DNA from: Panacagrimonas sp965216805
Lineage (GTDB): Bacteria; Pseudomonadota; Gammaproteobacteria; Nevskiales; Nevskiaceae
DNA length: 64,000 nucleotides
NCBI RefSeq assembly: GCF_965216805.1
Contig: NZ_CBDCGN010000002.1
Coordinates: 2,542,001-2,606,000 of the forward strand
Direction of reading: 5' to 3'
The notes under the pieces: model-generated
Told to the model about the DNA's origin: nothing
What the model saw: only the letters and a program-made list of their open reading frames with translations
Database searches by the model: none
Part shown: positions 19,730 to 32,566 of the stretch, piece after piece
Numbering within the stretch: position 1 is the first letter of the stretch
Layout: the number at the start of each line of letters is the position of its first letter
Program-made: the position numbers and the translations under genes

Positions 19730-20655
19730 TTACAAGCCAGCGACCCGGTTTCCGTCGTCCGCAACTTGGCCCTTGCCAACGAGAATGTCGGTAGTTTCGT
19801 CGCGAGTCCTGATGAAGGTCGGCTTGATCAACCAAACCAGCAAGGGCAGTACGACGAGCGAAAGCACCATGTTGATGAGCATGATGACCACGAGCAGCAG
19901 GCCCATGTCGGCCATGAACTTCAGTTCCGACAGAAAATACCAGGGGGCAATACCGACGAGCATGATCGATGCCGTGAACATGATCGCCTTGCCCGTCGTC
20001 GTCAGAGCCGCTTCGATGGTCGCCTCCCAGACACCGGAATGGCGATGGAACTCCTCTCGTATTCGGGATAGCAGGTAGATGCCATAGTCGATGCCAATGC
20101 CGATCCCCATCACGGCGACGATCGTGACGTTGATGTCCAAACCGATGCCCATCGTCTTCATGACGGCCAGCTGCAAGAAGTTCGACAGGTTCACAGGGAT
20201 CAGGAGCAGGACCGCGGCCGCAAACGACCGATAGGCGATCGCAGCAATCACGGCAATTCCGAGATTCACCAGCCCGAATACCAGCCAGTGGTATCGATGA
20301 ACGACGTTGTTCATCGCCTGTTGTAGCGCGATGAGACCCGATGCCATGCGGATACGGAATCCCGGATGATCCACACCCACTTGATCGACGGCTTTACGGG
20401 CGCTCGCCAAGGCATGATCGACCGTTTCCTGTTTGTTGTCGGCGTACCAGAGCGAGACGGTGGAGTTTTGCGCGACGAAGTTCACGACATGGCTGAAATT
20501 CATCGGGCTGCTGCCGAACATCACCGCCATCCCGGTCGTGTACGCCGCTCTCTTGTTGAGGTCGAGCGGAAGCCACTGGGGATTGCCTCCTGCCCAAAGT
20601 CGATTCGCCTCGGACATGAACCGCCCCGGTTTTCCCGGAGGCTCGTTGTTGTGAG

Positions 20656-21561
20656 TCACGCCGCGAGGGCGAGACTCGGGATTTGTGAATAGTAGGCAGC
20701 TTCTGCTTCGGCGGGTGGGATGTTGCCAAGCGGTTCCATCAGTCGGCGATTGTTGTACCAGTCCACCCACTGCAGCGTGGCCCACTCGACGTCTTCGCGG
20801 CGTTGCCAGGAAGGCCGCCGGTGAATCACCTCGGCCTTGTACAAGCCGTTGATGGTCTCGGCCAGCGCGTTGTCGTAGGAATCGCCCACACTGCCCACGG
20901 AAGGTTCGAGACCCGCGTCGGCAAGACGCTCGGTGTAGCGGATCGACACGTACTGGACACCTCTGTCGCTGTGATGCACCAGCCGATCCGGGCCGACCGG
21001 TTTGCGCTCATGCAGCGCCTGCTCCAGCGCGTCGAGCACCAGGTCGGTCCGCGCCGAGGACGAAGCCCGCCAGCCGACGATGCGCCGGGCGAAGACGTCG
21101 ATGACGAAGGCGACGTAGACGAAGCCCTGCCAGGTCGACACGTAGGTGAAGTCCGAGACCCACAGCTTGTTCGGCCGATCCGCCTTGAAGTGACGACGGA
21201 CATGATCCAGCGGGCAAGGTGCGTTGGCATCACTCACCGTCGTGCGCACCGACTTGCCGCGGATGACGCCACGCAAGCCCAGGCGCTTCATCAGGCGCGC
21301 CACCGTGCAGCGGGCCAGATCAAAGCCTTCGCGCCGCAGTTGCCGCCACACCTTGCGCACGCCGTAGACCTGGAAGTTTTCGTTCCAGACCCGTTCGATC
21401 TCCGGCACCAGCGCTCGATCTCGCTGGTCCCTCGTAGAACGGCGCTGTGGGTCTGCCTCGCGAGCCGCGTGGGCGTAGTACGTCGACGGGGCAATCGGCA
21501 GCACCTTGCAGATCGGCTCGACCCCGTGGACCGAGCGATGCTCGTCGATGAACGCCTTCAT
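20656..21561 (-). CDS. IS3-family transposase OrfB (integrase core)
   Basis: 301 residues. An HTH_21-like segment (about 45-105, VYGVRKVWRQLRREGF) precedes the rve integrase core. The catalytic triad D137 (LWVSDFTYV), D199 (HHSDRGVQY) and E235 (NALAETINGLYKAE) has the DD(35)E spacing. Its ATG overlaps the orfA stop as ATGA (21558-21561). It is normally made as an OrfAB fusion by frameshifting, but no A6G-type slippery run is visible here, so coupling by the ATGA overlap is an alternative. Confidence 0.95.
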   Translation of the reverse strand: MKAFIDEHRSVHGVEPICKVLPIAPSTYYAHAAREADPQRRSTRDQRDRALVPEIERVWNENFQVYGVRKVWRQLRREGFDLARCTVARLMKRLGLRGVIRGKSVRTTVSDANAPCPLDHVRRHFKADRPNKLWVSDFTYVSTWQGFVYVAFVIDVFARRIVGWRASSSARTDLVLDALEQALHERKPVGPDRLVHHSDRGVQYVSIRYTERLADAGLEPSVGSVGDSYDNALAETINGLYKAEVIHRRPSWQRREDVEWATLQWVDWYNNRRLMEPLGNIPPAEAEAAYYSQIPSLALAA

Positions 21562-21881
21562 CGTTTGAACGGGCGGTCGAGCTCCGCCTGCGCAAAATAC
21601 GCTGACGCCTTGCGCAGGATTTCGTTGGCTTGGCGCAGCTCGCGATTCTCGCGCTCCAGCGCCTTGATGCGCTCGCCCTCGGCCGTGGTCAGGCCGGGCC
21701 GCACGCCGGCGTCACGCTCGCCCTGGCGCACCCAGCGCCGCAGCGTCTCGGCCGTACAACCAATCTTGGCGGCAATCGATTCGATCGCCGCCCACTGCGA
21801 GGTGTGCTGCGCCGCGTGCTCCGCCACCATCCGGACCGCGCGCTCCTGCACTTCCGGGGAATACTTCGATGCTCTGGTCAT
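21558..21881 (-). CDS. IS3-family transposase OrfA (DNA-binding)
   Basis: 107 residues: helix-turn-helix of HTH_Tnp_1 type (SPEVQERAVRMVAEH ... ESIAAKIGCTAETLRRWVRQGE) followed by a leucine-zipper-like coiled coil (ERIKALERENRELRQANEILRKASAYF) for multimerisation. It recognises the IS ends. It lies at the promoter-proximal end of the element and overlaps orfB by 4 bases. Confidence 0.95.
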   Translation of the reverse strand: MTRASKYSPEVQERAVRMVAEHAAQHTSQWAAIESIAAKIGCTAETLRRWVRQGERDAGVRPGLTTAEGERIKALERENRELRQANEILRKASAYFAQAELDRPFKR

Positions 21882-23493
21882 GGCTCCATTCTCTCAAGTG
21901 AGGGAGCCTCCGAGATTCCCGGGGCGGTTCAGACATGTAGTCGGAGTAGGACAAAGTCGCGCGTGGTGGAAGAACAGGATCGGATTCCATCAATGCCTGG
22001 AGCTGCAGGCGAACGGCGTACGCCTCAGGTGACCAGGCAGTTCGGTTGCTATTGTCATCAGGGTTCTTCGACTCGATCACGAGTTCCAGTGTGTTCATTC
22101 CCGGGAAGAGCGAATTGATTGCTCGGACGGCGCGATTGAAATCCGAGTCATACCAGAGCAGGTTGGAGCCCTCGGTGGGGTTGCCTATCTTGATATGGAA
22201 GGTCTCGTAAGCGGCCCACGCGCCGACGACGGTGATCGTCAAGGCGGTCCACTTGGCGGATCGGCCGAAGGTCAGCCGTGCAACCTTCCTGAGAAGACGT
22301 TTCTGGAGCAGATGAATCCCGGACTCCCTGCTTTCCCCGCCCGAAATGCGCTCAAAGTTCTTCGGCACCGGCAGAACCGACAGCAGCAGTGCCGCAAGGA
22401 ATACGCCTGTCGGGATGATCCAGAGCGCCCACGCTCCGCAGAACAGCGCGTGATTATGAAGGGTCACGATCGGGGTAATGGCAATGAACACGATGCCGAA
22501 CACGTCGGTCAGGATGCCGAGTACGGACGGCGCCAGCATGACGCTCAACGTGGCCTCGGACGCTCTTCGCCGGTCTCCGACGTGAACCAGGATCTCGTAG
22601 TAGCGTTCGGTATACTGGATGCAATGCGAAAACGTGCGGGCCACCAGTAGGAGCGGCACGATGGTCAGCAGGGGCTCGATCGGACGCTGTAACCAGCCGA
22701 TGAAGCCGACTCCCCATATGGCGGCAACAATGGCGCAGACGAGCGGCATCACCACACCCGCCACGTTACGCATGTAGAGGATCAACAGAGCCGTCAGCAG
22801 GCAGAACGTGATACCGAAGATCGCGTAGGTCTGCTTCTGAAGGTGATAAACCCAACCGATCAGCGTGGGTTGGCCGGCAACGAAGATTTCGTGCGCAACG
22901 TCGGACTCTTTCCTGACAAGGTCTCGGATGACATCGAACTGGACGCCAAAGTCGACGTGGTTGTGGAACGAGGCCTGAATCAGCGTCGCGGTCTCATCCC
23001 GCGACACGAAAAAAATACGGGCATTTGGCGAGCGCTCGACTCGATCCCGGAATTCCTTGATCTCTGCCTGGGTCACGGGCACCCGATCAACCATCAAGGG
23101 AAGCACGTCCATCCCGCGTGGCGTGGCCTCGACGTACCGGAGCTTCTCGGTCGAGATCGACAGCAGCTGGTCGTGATCAAGTCCCGGCGTGAGATCCACG
23201 GCACGCGTCAGCGTCCACACCTTCTGCAGTGTTTCCGGGTTGTAGATCGTGCCGTGCCTGCGCTTGATGACGATGTAGACCGTCAGCGGATTCCCGAAAT
23301 TGGGATGGTCGTAGTAGACCTGCACGAATGGGTCGTCCTTGGGAAGCAGATCCTTGAAGACCGTTCGAATCTCGGCGCGGGGTATGCCGGCCAGAAAAAT
23401 CACCGAGATCAGAAGAAACAGTACGGCGACCAATGCGCGGTGGCTCATCACCCATCTGGCGATGTGGTCGCGCAGCGGCTGCGGGCTCACCAA

Positions 23494-23871
23494 CGCTCAC
23501 CCGTGCCCGCTAGGGGCGGGCCCAGTAGATGAGCCGAGGTCTCAGAGGAGTCATCGCGCCGTGTCATTGGATTCTTGCGGTTCTCACGACGAACGTGGCG
23601 CACCAGCCACCCTGAACTGTACGACCCGTTACCGGGCGCGACTACCTCTATTGAGGGGAGCCATGGATCGAAGGAGATCCTCCGACTGGGCCGGGGATTA
23701 CCTTCCGCCCTGTCGGGCTGAAGAAAAAATCCCGACTGTCCTCTGGCACGTCGGCGACATCAACCGATATCGACCATACGAAGCTCACCGCAATGGGTCA
23801 CTGATGAGCCGGGATTTATTTAACGCGAGCTTGCGCCAGCCAAAGCCTCTGACTGCACGCCGCGACCACCC
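23494..23871. other. Intergenic region, no gene seen
   Basis: 378 bp between the monooxygenase stop (23872) and the start of the broken RND gene (23493). Frames that cross it are low-complexity and lack family signatures. It probably holds the RND promoter; no clear box or terminator was found. Confidence 0.4.
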
Positions 23872-25686
23872 CTACTCCCGATGATGCACCTTGCCCATGC
23901 CGTACACCGGCGTGGGAATGCCTTCCAGGCGCGCCTTGAGCTGCAGGGCCAGGAACTGCGAGTAGTGCCGCGACTGGTGCAGGTTGCCGCCGTGAAACCA
24001 CAGGTTGGGCTGGGCGGTGGGCTTCCACAGGTTGCGCAGTTCGCCTTCCCACGGCCCAGGGTCCTTGGTGGTGCCGGAACCCAGGCCCCAGCATTTGCCG
24101 ACCTTGCGGGCGACTTTCTTCGAGATCAGCTTGGCCGCCCAGTTGCTCATGGAGCCAAAGCCGGTGGCGTAGACGATGAGGTCGGCAGGCAGTTCGCTGC
24201 CGTCGCTCAGCACCACGCCGTCGGGCTCGATTTGCTCAATGGTGACGCCGCTGCGCAGCTTGACGCTGCCGTTGGCGATCAGTTCGGAAGCGCCGACGTC
24301 GATGTAGTAGCCGGAGCCGCGCCGCAGGTATTTCATGAACAGGCCGGTGTCGTCTTCGCCGAAGTCCAGCATGAAGCCGGCCTGTTGCAGGCGCGCGTAG
24401 AAGTCGGCGTCGCGTTCCTTCATCGCCTGGTAGACCGGCACCTGGAATGGGCCGAGCAGACGGTAGGGAATGGAGGCGAAAATCAGGTCGGCCTTGTCGG
24501 TGGTGATGCCGTTGGCGAGCGCGGCCTCCGAATACAGCGCGCCCAGCCCCAGCTCCAGCAAGGAGTCGGAGCGCGCGATCATGGTCGAAGAACGCTGGAT
24601 CATGGTGACGTCGGCGCCGTGCTCCCATAGGTCGGCACAGATGTCATGCGCCGAGTTGTTGGAGCCCAGCACGACGCAGCGCTTGCCGGCCCAGCCTTCG
24701 CCACCGGGATGCACGCTGGAATGGTGCTGGGTGCCGGCAAAGGTGTCGGCGCCGGGAATTTCCGGCACGCTGGGAAAACCCGACACGCCGGTGGCCAGGA
24801 TCAACTGGGTGGGCCGCAGCACCTGCTTCTTGCGGCCGCGCTTGACCGTGACTTCCCAGGTCTGGGTGTCCTCGTCAAAGCGCGCGCGCTGGCATTGCGT
24901 GGAGGTCCAGTAATTGAGCTCCATGACCTTGACGTAGGACTCCAGCCAGTCGCCCATCTTGTCCTTGGGCGTGAACACCGGCCAGTGATCCGGAAACGGC
25001 AGGTACGGCATGTGGTCGTACCACACCGGGTCGTGCAGGCACAGCGACTTGTAGCGCTTGCGCCAGGAATCGCCGGCGCGGGCGTTCTTCTCGATCACCA
25101 GGGTCGGAACGCCCAGGCGCTTGAGCCGCGCCGCCAGGCCGATGCCGCCCTGCCCGCCGCCGATGATCAGCGCATAGGGCTGACGGGTGATGCCGAGTTC
25201 GGCCTCCTCGGCCTGACGCTGGTCCAGCCAGGTCTTGCGGCCTTTCTGCACGCCGTGTTCGGCACCGGGTTCGCGCCGATCGCCGACACGCTCCTCGAAG
25301 CCGACCAGTTCCTTCATCGTGGTGAGCAGGGTCCAGCAGCGCTCGCCCTTGAGACGGATGTGGCCGTGGCCGCGCGCCACGCCGGTGTCGAAGTCGATCC
25401 AGGCCTCGGTGACGCCGTCCGCGCTGCTGGCCTCGCCGACCACGCGCCAGTCGCGGGGTTGGACGTCGGCCAGGCGCGTATCGAGCATCGCCTTGATCGC
25501 CTTGCGGCCCTCCAGCGTCTTGATGTTCCAGGTGAAGGCGACCAGGTCACGCCAGCAGGCGTCGTCCTCGAACAGGCGCGCGGCGGCGGCGCTGTCGCCG
25601 GCTTCGAGCGCGGCCGAGAATTCGGTCAGCCACTGCGTGATCTGCTGGGTGGCGGTGTTGACGGGAGCGGAAGCGTCGGCGGGCAT
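23872..25686 (-). CDS. FAD-dependent monooxygenase with N-terminal NTF2-like (SnoaL) domain
   Basis: 604 residues from ATG 25686, with AGGAG eight bases before it. Residues about 10-135 form an NTF2/SnoaL-like cone (ITQWLTEFSAALEAGDSAAAARLFEDDACWRDLVAFTWNIKT split by strands). From about 160 comes a class B flavoprotein: FAD fold IIGGGQGGIGLAARL, the FMO/BVMO-type fingerprint FAGTQHHSSVH, NADPH fold CVVLGSNNSAHDICADL, and the late YATGFG. Proteins of this architecture oxygenate small hydrophobic molecules or act like plant YUCCA enzymes; the substrate is unknown. It shares direction with the VOC and FadL genes upstream, and with the RND gene downstream, which suggests one catabolic unit. Confidence 0.88.
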   Translation of the reverse strand: MPADASAPVNTATQQITQWLTEFSAALEAGDSAAAARLFEDDACWRDLVAFTWNIKTLEGRKAIKAMLDTRLADVQPRDWRVVGEASSADGVTEAWIDFDTGVARGHGHIRLKGERCWTLLTTMKELVGFEERVGDRREPGAEHGVQKGRKTWLDQRQAEEAELGITRQPYALIIGGGQGGIGLAARLKRLGVPTLVIEKNARAGDSWRKRYKSLCLHDPVWYDHMPYLPFPDHWPVFTPKDKMGDWLESYVKVMELNYWTSTQCQRARFDEDTQTWEVTVKRGRKKQVLRPTQLILATGVSGFPSVPEIPGADTFAGTQHHSSVHPGGEGWAGKRCVVLGSNNSAHDICADLWEHGADVTMIQRSSTMIARSDSLLELGLGALYSEAALANGITTDKADLIFASIPYRLLGPFQVPVYQAMKERDADFYARLQQAGFMLDFGEDDTGLFMKYLRRGSGYYIDVGASELIANGSVKLRSGVTIEQIEPDGVVLSDGSELPADLIVYATGFGSMSNWAAKLISKKVARKVGKCWGLGSGTTKDPGPWEGELRNLWKPTAQPNLWFHGGNLHQSRHYSQFLALQLKARLEGIPTPVYGMGKVHHRE

Positions 25687-25719
25687 CTGGGTTCTCCTGT
25701 TTCGAAACCGCAAGGATCA

Positions 25720-25769
25720 GACGCGGATCACGCGGACACTCAGGAACAGCACAAGGTCCGATCCGCGTC
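25720..25769. repeat. GATCCGCGT-type inverted repeat
   Basis: GACGCGGATC (25720-25729) is mirrored by GATCCGCGTC (25760-25769) in the short gap between the monooxygenase and VOC genes. The sequence family matches the outer arms at 40753-40882. Confidence 0.55.
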
Positions 25770-25801
25770 CATCTGCGCAATTCGCGTCGAGGTGGTGTTG
25801 C

Positions 25802-26338
25802 TCAGCCGGGTCTGGCCGGATACCAGCGCTCGGGCTCGGGAAACACGAAACCTTCGGGAAAGTCGAAGATCTCCACCGTGGTGCCGATCAGGTCTTCGGT
25901 GCTGAAGTAGGCGTAGCGCACGCCCTTCCAGGTACCGGACTGGATCATCTTGCGACCGGCAGCGGCAAACTTCTCGAACTGCGCGTCGTAGCTCAGGCCG
26001 TTGCAGCTCTGGCCGACGTGATGCACGCCCTCACCATGGCTTTCGATGAAATCCGTGTAGATGTTGGGGCCGTCCAGCGGCTGGATGACCTCCCACATCA
26101 TGGTGCCGGAGGTGGCCAGCGCCAGGCGCATCGAATAGCGCGCCGGCTCGCCCATGTAGGTCTGATCCCGCACGGTCTCGGGGCTGAAGGTGTACACACG
26201 CCAGGGCCCGATGCCCATCCTGACGAAGCCTTCAAGCGTGCGTTCAAGCTCCTGCGTGACCACGCAGACCTGGATGGTGTCACCGAGAAAACTGTTGGAC
26301 AGGCTGGCCTCGCCCGTTACCGTGACCGATGCGCTCAT
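25802..26338 (-). CDS. VOC-superfamily (glyoxalase-fold) protein
   Basis: 178 residues with two beta-alpha-beta-beta-beta modules. Expected metal ligands are visible as Glu in MMWEVIQP, His in GVHHVGQSC and Glu in GTTVEIFDFPEG. The first-module position usually held by His reads Gln (IQVCVVTQ), as in some epimerase- or dioxygenase-like members. The VOC fold supports lyases, epimerases and extradiol dioxygenases, so the reaction is open. ATG 26338 follows GGAGCGACCCCC. It lies between the FadL-type porin and the monooxygenase on the same strand. Confidence 0.85.
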   Translation of the reverse strand: MSASVTVTGEASLSNSFLGDTIQVCVVTQELERTLEGFVRMGIGPWRVYTFSPETVRDQTYMGEPARYSMRLALATSGTMMWEVIQPLDGPNIYTDFIESHGEGVHHVGQSCNGLSYDAQFEKFAAAGRKMIQSGTWKGVRYAYFSTEDLIGTTVEIFDFPEGFVFPEPERWYPARPG

Positions 26339-26446
26339 GGGGGTCGCTCCTCCAGTCGTTGCGCCCCTGTACCCGGGGTCTGCCTGGAAGGCTAACAGCC
26401 GGGGGCCGGACCCGACATCGCGGGACAGCCCTCAGTGCCGATCGGA

Positions 26447-27703
26447 TCAGAAGCGGCGCCCGAGCGAGAAGCCTATCCCGGAGACCTTGTCCGATACGGT
26501 TATCTCACCGCCGCCGAATTCAGCCGGGATGGAATTCTCGCCGCGCACCGAGCGCTTGGGCGTGTCGAACGCGAAGGCCGAGACTTCCCACTTGTCGTCG
26601 ATCTGATACGTGGCGCCCACCGAATAATTGGTGCTGGTGGTGAGGCAGCCCAGCACCGCGAACAGCGTCTCGGAGCGCTGCACGATGACGGTGTTGTAGG
26701 TGTAACCCGCACGCAGCGTCAGCTTGGGCGTCGCCTGCCAGCCGACACCGATCTTGTAGACGTTGGCATCGTCCAGGCCGAAGCCGGGACCGTTATCGGA
26801 GCCCAGCAGGTTGCCTTCCGCGAGCTTTTCGATCTTGTTACTGAACGCCGGCTCCTTGCTGTACGCCTGGTGCTGAAATTCCAAGGCCAGGGTCCAATTC
26901 CTGATCGGCGTCAGCGTCACCCCGCCGCCGTAGATCGCTGGCAGTTCCAGCCGCCCGCCCTCGGCGACCAGACCGCGGTAATCCTCGTGCTTTTCGGTCC
27001 AGCTCTTGCTGCGATAGGCCACGCCCGCGGCCAGCCAGGGGGTGAGCTGACCGTGCCAGCCCAGCGAGAATCCCACCGAGAACGCGCCGTCCTTGCCCTG
27101 GTTGGTCACCTTGCCGGGCGCGCTGGACACGGCCGGATCATCCAGGAACTGCAGGCCCTTGAGCTCCAGCACCTGGTAGCCCACGTTGAGACTCGCGCCC
27201 ACCGTGTGCTGCTTGTTGAGCTGGTAGGCCAGCGCCGTGACCACACTGGACGATGCCAGCCCCAGGCTCACCCGCGAGGAACCGCCAAAGCGCTCGTAGG
27301 GACTGCCGTCATAGTCCGGACCCAGACCGGCGCTGAGCACGGTGACGCCGAAGCCCAGACGGTCGCTCAGCCGTCGGGAATATCCGCCCTGCGGGATGGC
27401 GTAATACGTTCTGCCGTCAGAGGCGAAGCTTTCGTCGGGACCGGCGGCGTTGCCGTCGTAGGTCGCCACGGCTTCGGCAGCGAACAGGTCGACGCCCACA
27501 TCGAACCGATGGCCGAGCGCGAGCGCGTGGGCCGGATTGGCGCCGAGCGCCGTGGTTTCCTCGGCAAAGCTATAACCCACGCCGCCCATGCCCATGGACT
27601 TGATGCCGTTGCCATGTTCGAACACGCCCACCGTGGCCTGCGCTGCAAAAGGGCTGCAGAACGCAATCAATGCCGCGCACGACGCCAGCCGATCAGGTTT
27701 CAT
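26447..27703 (-). CDS. OmpP1/FadL-family outer-membrane channel for hydrophobic compounds
   Basis: 418 residues from ATG 27703, directly opening a signal peptide cleaved near AAQA-T. The mature start carries the FadL-type hatch (GNGIKSMGMGGVGYSFAEETTALGANPAHALALG with the NPA motif), followed by a 14-stranded barrel ending SGIGFSLGRRF. FadL/TodX channels let long-chain fatty acids or aromatic hydrocarbons cross the outer membrane by lateral diffusion. Its position first in the minus-strand run with VOC, monooxygenase and RND genes supports uptake of a hydrophobic substrate. The ribosome-binding site is weak. Confidence 0.92.
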   Translation of the reverse strand: MKPDRLASCAALIAFCSPFAAQATVGVFEHGNGIKSMGMGGVGYSFAEETTALGANPAHALALGHRFDVGVDLFAAEAVATYDGNAAGPDESFASDGRTYYAIPQGGYSRRLSDRLGFGVTVLSAGLGPDYDGSPYERFGGSSRVSLGLASSSVVTALAYQLNKQHTVGASLNVGYQVLELKGLQFLDDPAVSSAPGKVTNQGKDGAFSVGFSLGWHGQLTPWLAAGVAYRSKSWTEKHEDYRGLVAEGGRLELPAIYGGGVTLTPIRNWTLALEFQHQAYSKEPAFSNKIEKLAEGNLLGSDNGPGFGLDDANVYKIGVGWQATPKLTLRAGYTYNTVIVQRSETLFAVLGCLTTSTNYSVGATYQIDDKWEVSAFAFDTPKRSVRGENSIPAEFGGGEITVSDKVSGIGFSLGRRF

Positions 27704-27832
27704 CGGAAATATCTTGTTGAGTGGAGTCTCAATAGTGTGCAGTCGTGAGCCCACTCTGTCAGCCGGGGGGTTTGTCCTAATGGAAACTGCCCAGGGGGGC
27801 TGCCCGGGCAGATGCACAAAGCATGGCAAGCC

Positions 27833-28504
27833 TCAGATGCCGTCAAAAACGGCAAAGTCTTGCAGTCCCAGGCGCCGCGTCTGCAAGCGGTTGACCGGCG
27901 CGTCCGGGTCCGCGTATCCGATCGCCATGCCGCAGAACAGCATCCATTCCTCCGGCGGCTTCAGAAATTTTGCGACGGTCTGCGGATAGACCGACCAGCA
28001 TTCCTGCGCGCAGGAATCGATGCCGCGCTCCTGCAGCAGCAGCATCAGCGTTTGCAGATACATGCCCAGGTCCGACCATTGCGGGCGACCCATGCGCCGG
28101 TCCACGTAGCAGAACAGGGCGGCGGGCGCGCCGAAGAACTCGAAGTTTCGCGCGAACTGGCGCAGACGGCCGGCCTTGTCCTCGCGCGGGGTGCCCAACA
28201 GGGCATACATCTCCTCGCCCACCACGTAGCGCTCGGTCCGGTACGGCTCCCACAGGTTGGGCGGATAGATTTCGTAGTCGGTGGGCTCGCTGGTGGGGCC
28301 AGTGGTCAGGCGCTGACGCATGAGCTGCTTGAACTCCGCCAGGGGCTCACCGCCGAGTACATACAGACGCCAGGGCTGCAGGTTGCCGCCGGAAGCCGAG
28401 CGGGCGGCGAGCTGCAGCGCCTCGCGCAGCACCGCGCCATCCACCGGGCGATCCAGAAAGGCGCGAATGCTCTTGCGGCTGCGTACGGCTTGGCTGACGT
28501 TCAA
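27833..28504 (-). CDS. Nitroreductase-family FMN oxidoreductase
   Basis: 223 residues from TTG 28504, preceded by GGAG at 6-base spacing; no ATG gives the family's normal start (NVSQAVRSRKSIRAF). The FMN-contact motif SRKSIRAF, ASGGNLQPWRLYVL, the dimer-lining GIDSCAQECWSVYP and GMAIGYADPDAPVNRL are typical of the NfsB/BluB-like superfamily. It reduces nitroaromatics, quinones or enones using NAD(P)H; the physiological substrate is unknown. It is separated from the FadL gene by 129 bp. Confidence 0.9.
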   Translation of the reverse strand: MNVSQAVRSRKSIRAFLDRPVDGAVLREALQLAARSASGGNLQPWRLYVLGGEPLAEFKQLMRQRLTTGPTSEPTDYEIYPPNLWEPYRTERYVVGEEMYALLGTPREDKAGRLRQFARNFEFFGAPAALFCYVDRRMGRPQWSDLGMYLQTLMLLLQERGIDSCAQECWSVYPQTVAKFLKPPEEWMLFCGMAIGYADPDAPVNRLQTRRLGLQDFAVFDGI

Positions 28505-28553
28505 TCGGTGCTCCGATGGCTGAGGGATGGGGGCGGGCGACAAAAGAAACCTG

Positions 28554-28669
28554 AAACTTTCACGCAAAGACGCCAAGTCGAAGACACAAGCACGCAAAGA
28601 AAACCAAAATGCTTTTTTCCTCTGCGTGCTTTGCTTCATCTTTACCTTTGCGCCTTTGCGTGAAAGTTT
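28554..28669. repeat. TTTGCGTGAAAG-type nested inverted repeat
   Basis: AAACTTTCACGCAAAG (28554-28569) pairs with CTTTGCGTGAAAGTTT (28654-28669), and an inner pair (AGCACGCAAAG near 28589 and CTGCGTGCTTTG near 28622) nests within. It fills most of the 304-bp gap before mfd. Similar repeats are widespread in bacterial genomes. Confidence 0.6.
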
Positions 28670-28808
28670 GTGGCTTTCCCAGTGAGGGCGAAACATTGCA
28701 GCGAGTCGGGGGCTGAACTGTAACGCGGACCCTGCCCTCGCCAAGGCAGTAAAATCGTCGACCGCCTTTCGCGGCGCGCGGCCTGCGCGCCCTTCGCCCG
28801 ACCCTACG

Positions 28809-32339
<3,531 letters not shown>

Positions 32340-32566
32340 CAACCATGCTGGAACCGACACCTGACGATGAATCTCGCACGCGGCATGGCTGTTCCCTCAT
32401 CCACCGTATTTGGCTTACCGTGGAACGTCGCTGGCAGTCCACGGAGCGGGACTGAGTCGATGTCAGTCACACTTGAGTCAAATACCTCCGCAATCGGCTC
32501 CCCCTCTCCCACGGCGCGGGCGAGGGCGTGTCGGCATCTCGCTCGGCGAGATTCGCGATTACGTTC

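Larger units (their letters stand above)
20617..21931 (-). mobile_element. IS3-family insertion sequence, complete, 1315 bp
   Basis: Bounded by inverted repeats: TGAACCGCCCCGG at the left (20617-20629) and its complement CCGGGGCGGTTCA at the right (21919-21931), with similarity continuing inward through GGAGGCTC / GAGCCTCC. It is flanked by a 4-bp direct duplication GACA (20613-20616 and 21932-21935). It carries the two overlapping frames orfA and orfB. All parts look intact, so it may be active. Confidence 0.95.
19730..23493 (-). pseudogene. MMPL-type RND transporter disrupted by an IS3-family element
   Basis: The 5' part (23493 down to 21932) encodes about the first 520 residues up to ATLSYSDYM. 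The 3' part (20616 down to 19730) resumes at SEANRLWAGGNPQWLPLDLN and runs to the end. Removing the IS (20617-21931) and one GACA target copy rejoins the frame as YSDYMSEANRLWAGG and gives about 814 residues, the size of the intact paralogue at 4118-6559. No other lesion is visible, so the insertion is probably recent. The two halves could in principle be made separately but would lack the complete RND core. It lies downstream, in the same direction, of the FadL/VOC/monooxygenase genes. Confidence 0.92.

Noticed and set aside
23339..23884. Plus-strand frame across the gap before the broken RND gene
   Set aside because: No family signature and no ribosome-binding site; it overlaps the start of the RND gene antisense.
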